Assembly: GCF_900110865.1 (NCBI RefSeq)
Contig: NZ_FOFD01000003.1
Location: 372,001-436,000, forward strand
Direction of reading: 5' to 3'
Length of the DNA: 64,000 bases
From: Natrinema salaciae
Lineage (GTDB): Archaea > Halobacteriota > Halobacteria > Halobacteriales > Natrialbaceae
Part shown: piece by piece, positions 17,146 to 27,501 of the stretch
Layout of the letters: each line of letters opens with the position of its first letter
Position numbering within the stretch: the first letter of the stretch is position 1
Notes under the pieces: model-generated
Databases searched by the model: none
What the model saw: the letters and a program-made list of their open reading frames with translations, nothing else
Told to the model about the DNA's origin: nothing
Position numbers and translations under genes: made by a program

Positions 17146-18330
17146 ATGCGACGTCCCGAGAACACTGGTATCCTCTCCAGCGACCGGATTCCCCAGTACT
17201 TGATCGGTTTCGCAACGGGACTGACGTTCGTGATGCTCGTCGAAATCGTTCTGCTGTTTTCCGCCGATCCGATGCCCATCGACAGCGGCCCGTTTCTGAC
17301 GGGCGTCGCGACGACGATTCCCTTTCTCGTCGGAATCGTCTACGCCGGCTATTGGCTCCGCTCGTCCGCGCTCTCGACGGCCCGGTATCCGCGTATCGCG
17401 GGGTGGTCTCTCGGCGGGTTGGCCACCTTTCTGTTTATCAACCTCGTCCTGATCGTTACCATTCCGGCCGAATCGTGGATCGTCGCCGTTTCGTGGGTTC
17501 GGTGGGCCGTCGCCTTCGGCGCCGGGATCGGGTTGCTCGTCGGCTCTCTCGAAGGACGCGCAATCGAGCGCGCGATCACCGCCGAACGGGCCGCGCTCCG
17601 AGCCGAACACCTCGAGGAGCAGCGCGATTACCTCGATTATCTCAACAGCATCCTCCGACACGAGGTGTTGAACACCGCGACGGTCATCGACGGCTACGCG
17701 TCGCGAGTCCTCGAGGAGGAGTCGACGCTGGACGACCGGAGCCGCCAGTGGCTCGAGATCGTCATCGACCAGTCCGAGGAGATGTCGACGGTGATCGACG
17801 ACGTGCGCACCCTCCTCCGGACGACCGACGGGCACTCCCGGCTCGAGCGGGTCGACGCCGCTCGAGTGCTGGCTACGGAAATCAAAAAGCTGGAGACCGA
17901 GTGGGAAGCGGTCGAGGTCGAGGCGTCGATCCCGGAGCACGCCTTCGTCCGTGCCGACGACCTCGTCGCCCGGATCTTCAGCAACCTCCTCTCGAACGCG
18001 GTCGAACACAACGATGCCGCGACGCCGCAGGTCACGGTCACGGTCGAGTCCACCCACGAAACCGTCCGATTCGAGATCGCGGACAACGGATCCGGGGTCC
18101 CGGAATCGGAGCAAGAGACCCTCTTCGACCGGGTCGAAAGCCGCGGGAGCACGCACGGACTGGGGCTCTATCTGGTCGATCAGTTGGTCACTCGCTACGA
18201 CGGGACCGTCGAACTCGTGGACGCCGGCCCGGCGGGGAGCCGCTTCGCGGTCGAACTCCCGGCGGCCGCGAGCGACTGCGCGGTCGAACCGTTCGGGGAA
18301 CCCGCGACGGCGGCGCTCGTCCTGGACTGA
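17146..18330 (+). CDS. Membrane sensor histidine kinase, 394 aa
   Basis: Four hydrophobic segments in the first 130 residues form an integral membrane sensor with no large extracellular domain. The H-box is ILRHEVLNTATVIDGYA (about residues 167-183, phospho-acceptor His), followed by an N-box (RIFSNLLSNAVEHN), G1 box (ADNGSGVPESE) and G2 box (GSTHGLGLYLV). This is the haloarchaeal RHEVLN-type kinase. No response regulator is adjacent, so the partner is unknown. The start at ATG 17146 gives a plausible short cytoplasmic tail before the first helix. It follows norB by about 100 bp, but co-regulation is unproven. Confidence 0.9.
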   Translation: MRRPENTGILSSDRIPQYLIGFATGLTFVMLVEIVLLFSADPMPIDSGPFLTGVATTIPFLVGIVYAGYWLRSSALSTARYPRIAGWSLGGLATFLFINLVLIVTIPAESWIVAVSWVRWAVAFGAGIGLLVGSLEGRAIERAITAERAALRAEHLEEQRDYLDYLNSILRHEVLNTATVIDGYASRVLEEESTLDDRSRQWLEIVIDQSEEMSTVIDDVRTLLRTTDGHSRLERVDAARVLATEIKKLETEWEAVEVEASIPEHAFVRADDLVARIFSNLLSNAVEHNDAATPQVTVTVESTHETVRFEIADNGSGVPESEQETLFDRVESRGSTHGLGLYLVDQLVTRYDGTVELVDAGPAGSRFAVELPAAASDCAVEPFGEPATAALVLD

Positions 18331-18366
18331 GCCGCTTTCGCCCCGTCCCGGGTCTGACGCGCTCGC

Positions 18367-19713
18367 CTACAGGGCTTCCTTGTACGCCTCGAGCGTCTCC
18401 TCGACGTCTTCCTCGGTGTGGCCGTAACTGACGAACTGGCACTCGAACTGGTTCTGCGAGAGGAAGACGTCCTGCGCTTTCATCTTCCCCCAGAAGATGC
18501 GCCGCCACCGTTCGGTCTCGGCGTGTTTCACGTCGGCGGCGTTCTTCGGACAGTAGTCGTAGCGCGGGCAGGTCGGGTCCTGCCGGCAGCCCGCCTCGCA
18601 CTGTTCCTCGAGCGAGTCCGGTCCCGGTCCCTCTCGCGTGAAGATCACTTTGAACATGCTGTCGGTGCCGGTGACGGTGTACCCCGGCGCTTGATCGGCG
18701 ACGATCTCGCTCAGCCCGCGCCGGAGCCGGTCGCCGAGCCCGTTGACGTGCTCGTAGACGTCGTTCTCGGCGGCGAATTTCAGGGTCTCGAGGCCGGCAG
18801 CCATCGTGACGGGATGGCCGGAGAAGGTGCCGGCCTGGAAGACGTCGCCGGCGGGGGCGAAGTGCTCGATGATCTCGGCGCGGCCGCCGATCGCCCCGAC
18901 GGGGAAGCCGCCGCCGACGATCTTCCCGAAGGTCGTCAGGTCGGGCGTGACGCCGAACTCGCTCTGCGCGCAGCCGAGGCCGCCGACGCGGAAGCCGGTG
19001 ATCACTTCGTCGAAGACCAGCAGGGAGCCGTGCTCGTCGGTGATCTCCCGGAGGAACTCGTGATACCCTTCTTCCGGGTAGACGATACCGTAGTTGCCCA
19101 GGATCGGCTCGGTGAGGACGGCCGCGATGTCGTCGCCGTGTTCTTCGAAGACGTCTCGCATCGCGTCTTCGTCGTTGAACGGTACCGGGAGGGTGTGTTC
19201 GGCGAAGGACTGCGGAACGCCGGCCGATGACGGTTTCGGATCGTCGGCGTCGCCCTCGACCAGCGTCGACTCCTGTGCCCCGTGGTAGCCGCCCTGCATG
19301 ACGACGATCTTGTTCCGACCGGTGTACCCCCGCGCGAGCCGCACGGCGGAGGTAGTGGCCTCGGTCCCCGAGTTGACGAACCGGACCTTCTCGACGCTGG
19401 GGACGTGGCGGACGACGAACTCCGCGAGGTCGACCTCGACCTCGGTCGGCGTTGCGTACATCGGTCCCTCGCTCGCGTTCCGCTGGATGCCGGCCCGAAC
19501 AGGCTCTGGGAGGTCGTGACCCAGCAGCAGCGGGCCGAGCCCCATGACCCAGTCGATGTAGCGGTTGCCGTCGGCGTCGATGACGTGGCCGCCCTCGCCC
19601 CGCCGGACGAAGAACGGATAGGGTTCGACGGCCGCGCGGACCGCGGAGTTGACGCCGCCGGGCATCACCGACAGCGCCCGGTCGTACAGCTCGCGTGAGT
19701 TATCCTCGGTCAT
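18367..19713 (-). CDS. hemL: Glutamate-1-semialdehyde 2,1-aminomutase, 448 aa
   Basis: This PLP enzyme makes 5-aminolevulinate from glutamate-1-semialdehyde in the C5 pathway. [11 protein letters not shown] near residue 17, the [11 protein letters not shown] segment and the PLP lysine in [14 protein letters not shown] are diagnostic. ATG 19713 ([13 protein letters not shown]) is preferred over the upstream in-frame ATG 19740. A Cys-rich insertion before the C-terminus ([17 protein letters not shown], about residues 373-389) is absent from ordinary HemL; it looks like a metal- or redox-active element. The gene is monocistronic and convergent with the kinase gene. Confidence 0.93.
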   Translation of the reverse strand: MTEDNSRELYDRALSVMPGGVNSAVRAAVEPYPFFVRRGEGGHVIDADGNRYIDWVMGLGPLLLGHDLPEPVRAGIQRNASEGPMYATPTEVEVDLAEFVVRHVPSVEKVRFVNSGTEATTSAVRLARGYTGRNKIVVMQGGYHGAQESTLVEGDADDPKPSSAGVPQSFAEHTLPVPFNDEDAMRDVFEEHGDDIAAVLTEPILGNYGIVYPEEGYHEFLREITDEHGSLLVFDEVITGFRVGGLGCAQSEFGVTPDLTTFGKIVGGGFPVGAIGGRAEIIEHFAPAGDVFQAGTFSGHPVTMAAGLETLKFAAENDVYEHVNGLGDRLRRGLSEIVADQAPGYTVTGTDSMFKVIFTREGPGPDSLEEQCEAGCRQDPTCPRYDYCPKNAADVKHAETERWRRIFWGKMKAQDVFLSQNQFECQFVSYGHTEEDVEETLEAYKEAL

Positions 19714-19977
19714 GCCACGAACTTCGGATTCCCACGGCAAAGTAGTACCGAGGTTCGTCTGCGAAGCGCCGAACGTGTGCGCCTTGCGGACGGCTCGAGC
19801 CCTGCCGGCCGCGGGGCCCCTGTCGCTCGCGGACGCTCGACGAACTGCGAGAAACGCGACGAACGCCGCACGGGAGAGCTGTGACGAGAACGCACGGGTT
19901 CGGTACAGGGCTGTCCGATCGAACTCACAGTGGACTGCACCGGGGATCGGCCGCGATCGGTCGACCGTGTCCGGGAC

Positions 19978-21711
19978 TCAGACGGCGTCGGGACCGGTCT
20001 TGCCGGTGCGGATCTGCATCGCGCTCTCGACGGGCATGACGAAGATCTTGCCGTCGCCGGGTTCGCCGGTTTCGGCCCCCTCACGGATGGCCTCGACGAC
20101 CTCTTCGGCCGGGATATCGGCGACGACGCACTCGATCTTGACCTTCTGGTGGAGGTCGACCGTGTACTCCTCGCCGCGCCACTGCCCCTTCTTCGCGGGC
20201 TGGGAGCCGCGGCCGGAGACGTTGGTGACCGTCAGCGACGGCGCGCCGGCTTCGGCCAGCGACTGCTTGATCTCACCGAGTCGGTCCGGACGAACGATCG
20301 CCGTGACCATCTTGATCCGTCCGTCGTTCGGCTCGCCGCCGTCGGTGCGGACGATCTCGTCCGAACTGCCGCCGTCGGTACGGAGTTCCGACGAGGTGCG
20401 CGAGTCGCCGAATCGCTCGCCGCCGTCGGTAGCGACGTCGGGCTGCCCGAACTCGGGGTAGGTGTCGACGCCGTGTTCGGAGACGTCGAGCCCGTCACGC
20501 TCGTGTTCGGGCGTGACGCGGGCCTGGCCGATCGCCTTGAGCCCGCCCCAGACGAGTGCGGTCGCGGCGATCGTCCAGACGGCGATGACGGCGACGCCGA
20601 CGATCTGCGCGATGAACACGTCGACCCGACTCCCGCTAATCCCGCTCATGTATTCGGGCGAGGCCACGACCGGGAGCAGCAGCGTCCCGAGGACGCCGGC
20701 CGAGCCGTGGACGGGGAAGACCGCACAGACGTCGTCGATCTTCAGGTAGTTCTCGACGAACCCGAAGACGAGCGGGAGCTGCGCCCCCGCCAGGCCGCCG
20801 ACGAGGAACGCACCCCACCAGGTCGACGCGTGTGGGATCGCGGTGATCCCGACGAGGCCCGCTAGCAGCCCGTTTGCGACGTACAGCGTGTCGACTTTCC
20901 CGGTCTTGAGCCACGCGACGAGTCCGGCACCCATCGCTCCACAGGCCATCGCGATCGTCGTGGTCATGGCGACGCGACCGACGTAGGCGAAGTCGCCGAG
21001 CGCCAGCCCGTCGTCGGTAACCGTGATGACCTCCGCGGCGGTGCCGACGTTGAAGCCGTACCACCCGAACGCGAGGATGAGCGTTCCGAGTACGGCGAAG
21101 GTCAGCGAGTGACCCGGAATGACGTTCGCGGAGCCGTCCTCGTTGTACCGGTCGAGGCGCGGCCCGAGCATCCAGGCGGCGGTGAGTCCGGCGATGCCGC
21201 CCATCCCGTGGACGATCATCCCGCCGGCGAAGTCGTCGAACAACACGCCGTTGTACGACAGCAGCTCGCCCGCCCAGGTGAGTCCGGTGACGACCGGGTA
21301 GATTACCGCGGCCAGCAGGAAGGTGTACAGGATGTACGCGCGGAGCTTCGCGCGGCCGGCCACCGCCCCGGAGACGATCGTCGCGGCCGTCATCGCGAAG
21401 ACGGCGCCGAACAGCCAGACGCTGGCCCATTCGTTCACGTTCGCGACGTCGAACCCGGGAGCGAATCCGTTTCCGGCAACGACTCCCTCGACGCCGACGC
21501 CGATCAGGAAGAACACCGTCACGCCGACCGACCAGGTCAGCAGGTTCTTCGTCAGCTGGTTCGCGACGTTCTTCGAGCGCACCTGCCCCGCTTCGAGCAT
21601 CGCGAAGCCGGCGTGCATGAAGAAGATCAGGAACGTCACCGTCAGCACCCACACGAGGTTGATGCCTTCCGCGAGAACTTCCACGTCCGACTGCAACAGC
21701 GTCGGTTCCAT
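19978..21711 (-). CDS. Ammonium channel fused to a PII signalling domain, 577 aa
   Basis: Residues 1 to about 420 are an Amt/Rh channel with eleven membrane helices, starting with the family's [18 protein letters not shown], and the pore histidines in MIVHGMGG and FPVHGSAG. An acidic linker of about 45 residues leads to a complete GlnB/GlnK-type PII domain (about 464-577): [20 protein letters not shown], a T-loop with Tyr516 ([11 protein letters not shown]), and the ATP-site [14 protein letters not shown] normally blocks Amt as a separate trimer; here it is tethered. ATG 21711 overlaps the stop of a 26-codon upstream ORF (TGATG). Confidence 0.9.
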   Translation of the reverse strand: MEPTLLQSDVEVLAEGINLVWVLTVTFLIFFMHAGFAMLEAGQVRSKNVANQLTKNLLTWSVGVTVFFLIGVGVEGVVAGNGFAPGFDVANVNEWASVWLFGAVFAMTAATIVSGAVAGRAKLRAYILYTFLLAAVIYPVVTGLTWAGELLSYNGVLFDDFAGGMIVHGMGGIAGLTAAWMLGPRLDRYNEDGSANVIPGHSLTFAVLGTLILAFGWYGFNVGTAAEVITVTDDGLALGDFAYVGRVAMTTTIAMACGAMGAGLVAWLKTGKVDTLYVANGLLAGLVGITAIPHASTWWGAFLVGGLAGAQLPLVFGFVENYLKIDDVCAVFPVHGSAGVLGTLLLPVVASPEYMSGISGSRVDVFIAQIVGVAVIAVWTIAATALVWGGLKAIGQARVTPEHERDGLDVSEHGVDTYPEFGQPDVATDGGERFGDSRTSSELRTDGGSSDEIVRTDGGEPNDGRIKMVTAIVRPDRLGEIKQSLAEAGAPSLTVTNVSGRGSQPAKKGQWRGEEYTVDLHQKVKIECVVADIPAEEVVEAIREGAETGEPGDGKIFVMPVESAMQIRTGKTGPDAV

Positions 21712-21791
21712 CAGGCGCTCACCTCGGTTTCCCGCGCACCGCATCGACTATCGACCAAACGATCGTCTTGTTCAGCCCCAATCTCGACCAT
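21711..21791 (-). CDS. 26-codon leader ORF upstream of the Amt-PII gene
   Basis: On the minus strand, ATG 21791 opens a 26-codon frame ([20 protein letters not shown], then six more) whose TGA at 21713-21711 overlaps the channel's ATG as TGATG. No Shine-Dalgarno site stands before the amt ATG except GAGGTGAG inside this frame, so terminating ribosomes could reinitiate on amt. I have no homology evidence; it may be fortuitous. A TATA-like CTTAAAT lies near 21835-21829, some 40 nt upstream. Confidence 0.4.
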   Translation of the reverse strand: MVEIGAEQDDRLVDSRCGARETEVSA

Positions 21792-22209
21792 GTTTGTCTT
21801 CTTAATCACGTTAGGGTGGGTTGTCCCTGCACCATTTAAGGGTTAGTGTTGACAAATATGGGAAATTGCCTCTATAATAGGGTAATCCGTCCAAAGCTAA
21901 ATCAGATATATTGTGTATAAGGGTATTGAAAATCACGTCCTTTTCGACCAACGGTTATATTCTACGTCTTTGTAAACCACCGATTCGGGTGGAATCCGTT
22001 CGAAACCGAGACAGTTACGGCGAAAACTCCGCCTCAAAGGGACAGAGTTGCGCAGCCTCGCTCGCGCGCGGCAGATATTGTCAGCCCGCGTCGCGAGTCG
22101 GGCCAGTAGTTGACGTTCGTCTAATTGACCTCGCCAAACCGAGTGTGTGTGTGTGTGTGGTCGGTTTACTGTCGGTCGTCCCCGCAGCGAAGGTGCCGGA
22201 GCCGCCGAC
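21792..22209. other. AT-rich promoter region of the Amt-PII gene and hemB 3' flank
   Basis: About 420 bp with no gene. The part from about 21790 to 22010 is much more AT-rich than its surroundings and holds TATA-like elements on the minus strand (CTTAAATGG near 21835; CTATTATAGAGG near 21880-21870), suitable for a regulated amt promoter. Nearer hemB is a short GT dinucleotide run (about 22143-22158). No operator could be named. Confidence 0.5.
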
Positions 22210-23223
22210 CTACAGTCGCGCCGCGACGTCCTCCGCGAAGTACGTGAGGATCAGGTCCGCCCCAGCCCGTTTGATCGACAGCAGCGATTCCGCGGCGACC
22301 TCCTCGAGTTCGAGCCAGCCCTTCTCGGCGGCGGCGTGGAGCATGGCGTACTCGCCGGAGACGTTGTAGGCGGCGACGGGATGGTCGAACTCCCGGCGGA
22401 CGGCGCTGACGATGTCGAGGTACGGCAGCGCGGGCTTGACCATCATCACGTCCGCGCCCTGCTCGGCATCCAGTCGGACCTCCCGCAGGGCTTCGCGGGA
22501 GTTCGCGGGATCCATCTGGTAGTGTCGTCGGTTGCCGAAGGCGGGCGCGCCGTCGGCGGCGTCCCGGAACGGCCCGTAGAACGCGCTCTCGTACTTGGCC
22601 GCGTAGCTCATGATCGGAACGTGCTCGAACCCCTCGCGGTCGAGGGCGTCGCGGATGATCCCGACCATGCCGTCCATCATCCCGCTCGGCGCGACCATGT
22701 CGGCACCCGCACGGGCGTGCGAGGTGACGATTTTCTCGAGCGCGGCGAGCGTCGCGTCGTTGTCGACGGTCGTCGTCGGTTCGCAGGCGGGACCGGCCTC
22801 GGCGACGGCGCTCTCGCCTCGCAGTTCTTCCTCGAGCGGCCCGCAGTGACCGTGGTCGGTGTACTCACAGAGGCAGACGTCGGTGATGACGTAGGCGTCG
22901 GTCTCGCTCGTGATCCGGCGTAGCGCCTCCTGTACGACGCCGTCATCGGCCCAGGCGCGGGTTCCCTCGGGGTCCTTCGACGTCGGAATCCCGAAGAGCA
23001 TGACGGCCTCGACGCCGGTCTCGAGGATCTCCTCGACGCGGGCGACGATCTCGCCGGTCGGGACGCGCTCGTGGCCGGGCATCGACTCGATCGGGACGCG
23101 CTCGTGGGTCGTCGCGTCGACGAACACCGGGGCAATCAGGTCGGCGGGCGCGAGGCTCGTCTCGCTGACGAGGCCGCGAACCCGGTCCTGTCGGAGCCGC
23201 CGGGGGCGATGTGTGAGATCCAT
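22210..23223 (-). CDS. hemB: Porphobilinogen synthase (5-aminolevulinate dehydratase), 337 aa
   Basis: HemB condenses two 5-aminolevulinate molecules to porphobilinogen, linking HemL to HemC. The zinc site CLCEYTDHGHC (about residues 117-127) shows the Zn-type enzyme. The two active-site lysines lie in MSYAAKYESAFYGPFRDA and MMVKPALPYLD. MRRTR-type N-terminal variation is normal; ATG 23223 starts MDLTHRPRRLRQ, a typical archaeal form. Length matches the family. The gene is alone, separated from the divergent TrmB gene by 326 bp. Confidence 0.95.
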   Translation of the reverse strand: MDLTHRPRRLRQDRVRGLVSETSLAPADLIAPVFVDATTHERVPIESMPGHERVPTGEIVARVEEILETGVEAVMLFGIPTSKDPEGTRAWADDGVVQEALRRITSETDAYVITDVCLCEYTDHGHCGPLEEELRGESAVAEAGPACEPTTTVDNDATLAALEKIVTSHARAGADMVAPSGMMDGMVGIIRDALDREGFEHVPIMSYAAKYESAFYGPFRDAADGAPAFGNRRHYQMDPANSREALREVRLDAEQGADVMMVKPALPYLDIVSAVRREFDHPVAAYNVSGEYAMLHAAAEKGWLELEEVAAESLLSIKRAGADLILTYFAEDVAARL

Positions 23224-23549
23224 ATGTACGCACCTACAGACGGACGGGTCAAAAGCGGCGCGCTCTCTCGAGGCGTCTCGCGGCGAGTCTGGGCCGCCGA
23301 CCGGGATCTCGTCCGGCCCGCCGACGGCGTCGTCGGCGCTGGCGGCTACCTGAACGGTCTCGCTGGTCTACTCGCGGCCACCCATCCGGACGGCTGTAGT
23401 ATGGCTCTCGTCGGACGAGGTCCGTCCGATCGGGAGCACTGGCGGCTGTCCCTGTGGCGGGACTTCCGTTCGCGTCTTCTGCTGCCGTCACCTAACGGCG
23501 TGGCGATAGAAAGCCACGGCCTTTCGCCCATTCTGGGCATGAATCAACC
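23224..23549. other. Divergent hemB / TrmB intergenic region
   Basis: 326 bp of GC-rich sequence without a credible gene. Frames on both strands are Arg/Ser-rich and lack starts with promoter support. A candidate plus-strand promoter for the TrmB gene is not obvious. No palindrome resembling the iron boxes is present. Confidence 0.5.
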
Positions 23550-24326
23550 GTGTCAAACGCCGAGGAAGCGGTCGCCACCCTCGAGGAACTTGGCCTGACG
23601 GAGTACGAGGCCCGCTGTTTCGTGGCGCTCGTCCGCCTCTCCAAGGGCACCGCCAAGGAGATCAGCCAGGTCGCTGATATCCCCCGGTCGCGGGTGTACG
23701 ACACCATCGAACGCCTCGATCGGAAGGGGCTGGTCAGCGTCCAGCAGACCGAACCACGCGAGTACAAGGCCGTCTCGGTCGACACGGCGTGTCGGCGAAT
23801 CCGCGAGGACTACGACTCACGGATCAACGCCGCCGAGAACGCGCTCGGTCAACTCGAGGAACCGGACTCGCGGGACGACGAGGGGATGTGGGCGATCACG
23901 CAGAAGGAACACGTCACCGAACGCATCGTCATGTTTCTCCAGGAGGCCGAGGACACGATTCACTACCTCGTCCCGGCGACCGATGTGGCCGAACAGCGGA
24001 TCCTCGAGGATCTCGCGTCGGCAGCCGACCGCGGCGTCGACGTCTATATCGAAGTCCCGACCGAGGAGGATCGGGAGACGTTCGCGGCCGCGGCTCCGGT
24101 TGCGGACGTCGTCGTCGCACCCGATCTCGGGACGACGAACGAGGTCTACTCCGAGTGGCCGGCCCAGTTGCTACTGGTCGATCAGCAAGCGATCGTCGCG
24201 GCCGGGATCAAGGAGAGCGAACTCCCGGACGTCGTCAACGAGATGGCCATCTGGACCTACGGCCGCGATCACGGCTTCGCCGTCTGGATCCGCGAACTGC
24301 TCGACGACCGCCTCGGGGACCGCTGA
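23550..24326 (+). CDS. TrmB-family transcriptional regulator, 258 aa
   Basis: GTG 23550 begins a winged-helix domain (about 1-80: LEELGLTEYEARCFVALVRL, then AKEISQVADIPRSRVYDTIE, the recognition helix) followed by a short coiled segment and a C-terminal TrmB effector-like domain (about 110-255). TrmB proteins in archaea sense sugars or other metabolites. This one lacks the long sugar-binding extension of canonical TrmB (about 340 aa), so its ligand is unclear. It stands divergent from hemB, which could be a target; that is inference from position only. Confidence 0.86.
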   Translation: MSNAEEAVATLEELGLTEYEARCFVALVRLSKGTAKEISQVADIPRSRVYDTIERLDRKGLVSVQQTEPREYKAVSVDTACRRIREDYDSRINAAENALGQLEEPDSRDDEGMWAITQKEHVTERIVMFLQEAEDTIHYLVPATDVAEQRILEDLASAADRGVDVYIEVPTEEDRETFAAAAPVADVVVAPDLGTTNEVYSEWPAQLLLVDQQAIVAAGIKESELPDVVNEMAIWTYGRDHGFAVWIRELLDDRLGDR

Positions 24327-24383
24327 CTCGAGGCGATCGGGCGTCGCGCGGCCCGTTTTGCGTACTGGCGGCCGCTCGAGCCG

Positions 24384-26801
24384 CTACTCCACGACGATCG
24401 TGCCGACCATGCCGGCTCTCTCGTGGGGGATACAGAGATACTCGTGTTCGCCGGTCGTCTCGACGGTGTGGACGTACGACTGGCCCGACTGTACCGCACC
24501 CGTTCCGTTTTCCCAGCCCTCACGGGCGCTCGACTCGCTCTCGAAGCCGCCCGAGGCCCAGTACGCGGCACCGTCCGGAATCCCGTCTTCGACGGCCGTC
24601 ACCGAGTGTGGCTCGCCTCCGACGTGTTTCCAGGCGATGGTGTCACCCGTTTCGACGGTGAGTTCCGCGGGCTCGAACGCCACGGCCGTCATGTCGACGA
24701 CGTGGTCGGCGTCCTCGGGAACGCCCTCGACGACGTTCGGACCGCCGGCCAGGTCGGGCTCGCTTCCGCTCTCGCTTTCCCCCTCGCCGCCGGGCACTGC
24801 GTTCGGCGCGCCGGCGACCGCGAACTGCGCTCGCAGCGCCGCCGTCGCGAACGTTTCGGCGGCCGCGCTCACGCCCGACCCCGACTCGAGCGCGCCGACG
24901 AAGTCGTTCAGCGCCGCTTCGAACCCCTCGTAGGCCTCCGTGTCGGCCGCTTCGAGGAGTTCGTGGACGCGCGCTTCCTCGAACCGGGCGAACGCGTCCC
25001 GTCCGATCGACGCGGCCGCGCCGTCGAACGAGCCGCCGGCCGCCGCGACCACGGCGTAGATCGCCTCGACCGCCTCCGCGTTGAACTCGCCGCTCGCCGT
25101 CGGAACGTCTCCACCGCTCCCCGCAGCGCTGCTGGCCGCCTCGAGCGCGCCCTCGAACGACTCGTAGCGGTCGTGGTCGGCCTCTTCGAGCGCCTCGTGG
25201 AAGCCGCCCGCGCCGCCCTCGAAGTGCTGGAACGCTGCCTGAACGACGGTCTCGGCGCGTCCGGTTTCGCCGAGGACGGCCAGGACGCCCGCGTCGAACA
25301 CCCGCGCGGCCATGTAGCCGCTCTCGACGGCGCTGACCTGCGCCGTCGTTCCGGCGGTCGTCTCGAACTCGAGCAGCGTCTCGCGGATGCCGGCGACGTG
25401 TTCGTCGACGCTCGCCGCGTCGTCGTTCTCGAACGCCGTGATGAGTCCGTTCAAGTGCTCTTCCTCGAAGGACTCGTACAGCGATTCGTCGGTCTCCTCG
25501 AGCGTCTCGTGAAAGTCGGCCTCGTTGCCCTCGAAGGTCTGGAACAGCCCGCGAGCGGTCTCGGCCGCGACCCCGTTCTCGCCGAGCCGATAGCGCTCGT
25601 ACGCGTCCTCGACGCGGGCTTTGACGAACCCGGCCTCGAGCAGTGCGGGTTCGACGCCGGTGCCGAGGGTTTCGATCCCGGTGACGAGCGCGCCGTCGAT
25701 CGTCTCGACCGCGCTGCTGACGCCGTCCGCGTCGTCGTTCTCGATGGCCGTCGAGAGCGCCTCCAGTCCCTCGTGTTCGAACCGCTGGTAGGCGTCTTCG
25801 CTGGCCTCTTCGAGGGCCTCGTGTGCCCGTGCCTCCTCGAAGTGGGCGAACACGTTCTCGACGATCCGCTTCGCCGCGTCCGACCGGCCGTGCTCGAAGA
25901 GCCACGCGGCATCTCGCACCCGTAATCGATAGACGTTCAGCGCGGCCGCGTGGGCGAACGCCGTCGACGGCCCCCCGAGACTCGCGAGGGCGGCGGCGTC
26001 CCACCCCTCTGCCTGGAACGTCGCGACGTGGCCGGCGGCCGCGGCCGCCTCGGACGGCGCGACCGCGTACGCGCCGTCGACCGCGGCCGCGAGCCCGTCG
26101 CTCGCGCTCGAGCGCACCGCGTCGACGTCCTCGTTTTCCGCGGCGGTGACGACGCCGTCGACCGCCTCCTCGAGCCGTCCGGCCGCATCGCCGTCCGCGC
26201 TTTCGAGCGTCTCGGAGACGTCCGATTCCTCGAATCGGCTCCCCGTCCCCGAGGCGACCGTCGCGGCGGCGTCGACGGCACCGGCCGAGGCGAGTACGGC
26301 GGCGTTGCGGAGCGTGTCGCCGAACAACTGGAGGTCCAGCGCTTGCGTCACCTCGTCGCCGACGAGCGATCGCTGGGCCGACCGGAGCTGATCGGTCGCG
26401 ATCACAGCTTCCTCTCGAGCGCGCTCGAGGTCCCCGTCTTCGAGTCCGGCCGTCCGGAGTTCGCCGAGCGCCTCCTCGAACTCGGCGTAATTGTCCTCGC
26501 TCGTCTCCGCTAACGTTTCGTGGGCGTTGTTCGAACCCGACGCGTTCTCGAACCGTTCGAGGGTCGCCCGCGCGACGGTCGCACCGGCGTCGGCGTGGCC
26601 GCCGCGACCGAGCGCGAACGCGTCCCACACGCGGGCCCGGATCGCGTTCCATTCGGCCGCGACGCCGAGTTCGGCCGGCTTTGCCGTCCCGCTGTCCGTC
26701 GCTGACTGCTCTCCACCGAACGGACTGGCGCAGCCGGCGAGGCCGAGCGCGAGGACCGTTGCACCGCTCCCCTTCAACCAATCGCGTCGCGTTCGTTCCA
26801 T
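24384..26801 (-). CDS. Iron-box-controlled Tat lipoprotein with helical repeats and a C-terminal cupredoxin (DUF5059-like), 805 aa
   Basis: ATG 26801 starts a Tat lipoprotein signal (RRDWLKGSGATVLALGLAGC; lipid Cys24). Residues about 48-640 contain six related helical units with the pattern Phe-Glu, 5-10 residues, His-Glu-x-Leu-Glu. The His-Glu pairs are at 94/95, 327/328, 431/432, 535/536 and 613/614; the second unit (about 190) has lost its His. Residues 700-805 form a halocyanin-like cupredoxin with ligands His732, Cys790, His793 and Met798. I recall this family as DUF5059. The promoter bears two iron boxes and the mRNA would be leaderless. Repeated metal-type residues plus a cupredoxin suggest surface iron or copper handling, comparable in logic to EfeO; this is inference. 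Confidence 0.85.
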   Translation of the reverse strand: MERTRRDWLKGSGATVLALGLAGCASPFGGEQSATDSGTAKPAELGVAAEWNAIRARVWDAFALGRGGHADAGATVARATLERFENASGSNNAHETLAETSEDNYAEFEEALGELRTAGLEDGDLERAREEAVIATDQLRSAQRSLVGDEVTQALDLQLFGDTLRNAAVLASAGAVDAAATVASGTGSRFEESDVSETLESADGDAAGRLEEAVDGVVTAAENEDVDAVRSSASDGLAAAVDGAYAVAPSEAAAAAGHVATFQAEGWDAAALASLGGPSTAFAHAAALNVYRLRVRDAAWLFEHGRSDAAKRIVENVFAHFEEARAHEALEEASEDAYQRFEHEGLEALSTAIENDDADGVSSAVETIDGALVTGIETLGTGVEPALLEAGFVKARVEDAYERYRLGENGVAAETARGLFQTFEGNEADFHETLEETDESLYESFEEEHLNGLITAFENDDAASVDEHVAGIRETLLEFETTAGTTAQVSAVESGYMAARVFDAGVLAVLGETGRAETVVQAAFQHFEGGAGGFHEALEEADHDRYESFEGALEAASSAAGSGGDVPTASGEFNAEAVEAIYAVVAAAGGSFDGAAASIGRDAFARFEEARVHELLEAADTEAYEGFEAALNDFVGALESGSGVSAAAETFATAALRAQFAVAGAPNAVPGGEGESESGSEPDLAGGPNVVEGVPEDADHVVDMTAVAFEPAELTVETGDTIAWKHVGGEPHSVTAVEDGIPDGAAYWASGGFESESSAREGWENGTGAVQSGQSYVHTVETTGEHEYLCIPHERAGMVGTIVVE

Positions 26802-26804
26802 GCT

Positions 26805-27269
<465 letters not shown>

Positions 27270-27280
27270 GAAGGAGCGCG

Positions 27281-27445
27281 TTACTCGGCGCGATCGACGT
27301 CGACTTTCTCCTTGAGACTCTCGAGCCCGTCGGCTTCGGCGAGCTCCTGTAACCGCTCCCTAAAGTGTTCCTCGCAGAGGCCGACTTTGAGTCCGTCGGA
27401 CTCCGCGGCGAAGGCAGCTTCGCGGTCACAATAGTGGCAGTTCAT
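27281..27445 (-). CDS. Small zinc-ribbon-like protein (DUF6757-like), 54 aa
   Basis: ATG 27445 to TAA 27281 gives 54 codons starting MNCHYCDREAAFAAESDGLK and containing LCEEHF. The Cys-x2-Cys and Cys-x2-His pairs form a likely zinc site, followed by an amphipathic helix (RERLQELAEADGLESLKEKV). I recall near-identical haloarchaeal proteins named DUF6757. The function is unknown; protein or nucleic-acid binding is plausible. It converges on the ferredoxin gene with only 11 bp between stops. Confidence 0.85.
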   Translation of the reverse strand: MNCHYCDREAAFAAESDGLKVGLCEEHFRERLQELAEADGLESLKEKVDVDRAE

Positions 27446-27501
27446 ACTCGCTCGTTAGGACCACGGTGCATTGAACCCTCCGCTAGCGGCCATGCTTTGG
27501 G

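Noticed and set aside
22143-22158. GT dinucleotide run as a functional regulatory element
   Set aside because: It is a short simple repeat far from any start codon and shows no associated motif.
24643-26781. 712-codon Arg-rich frame antisense-register to the repeat lipoprotein
   Set aside because: Same-strand shadow frame of a GC-rich gene; composition is incompatible with a haloarchaeal protein and it has no start signal.
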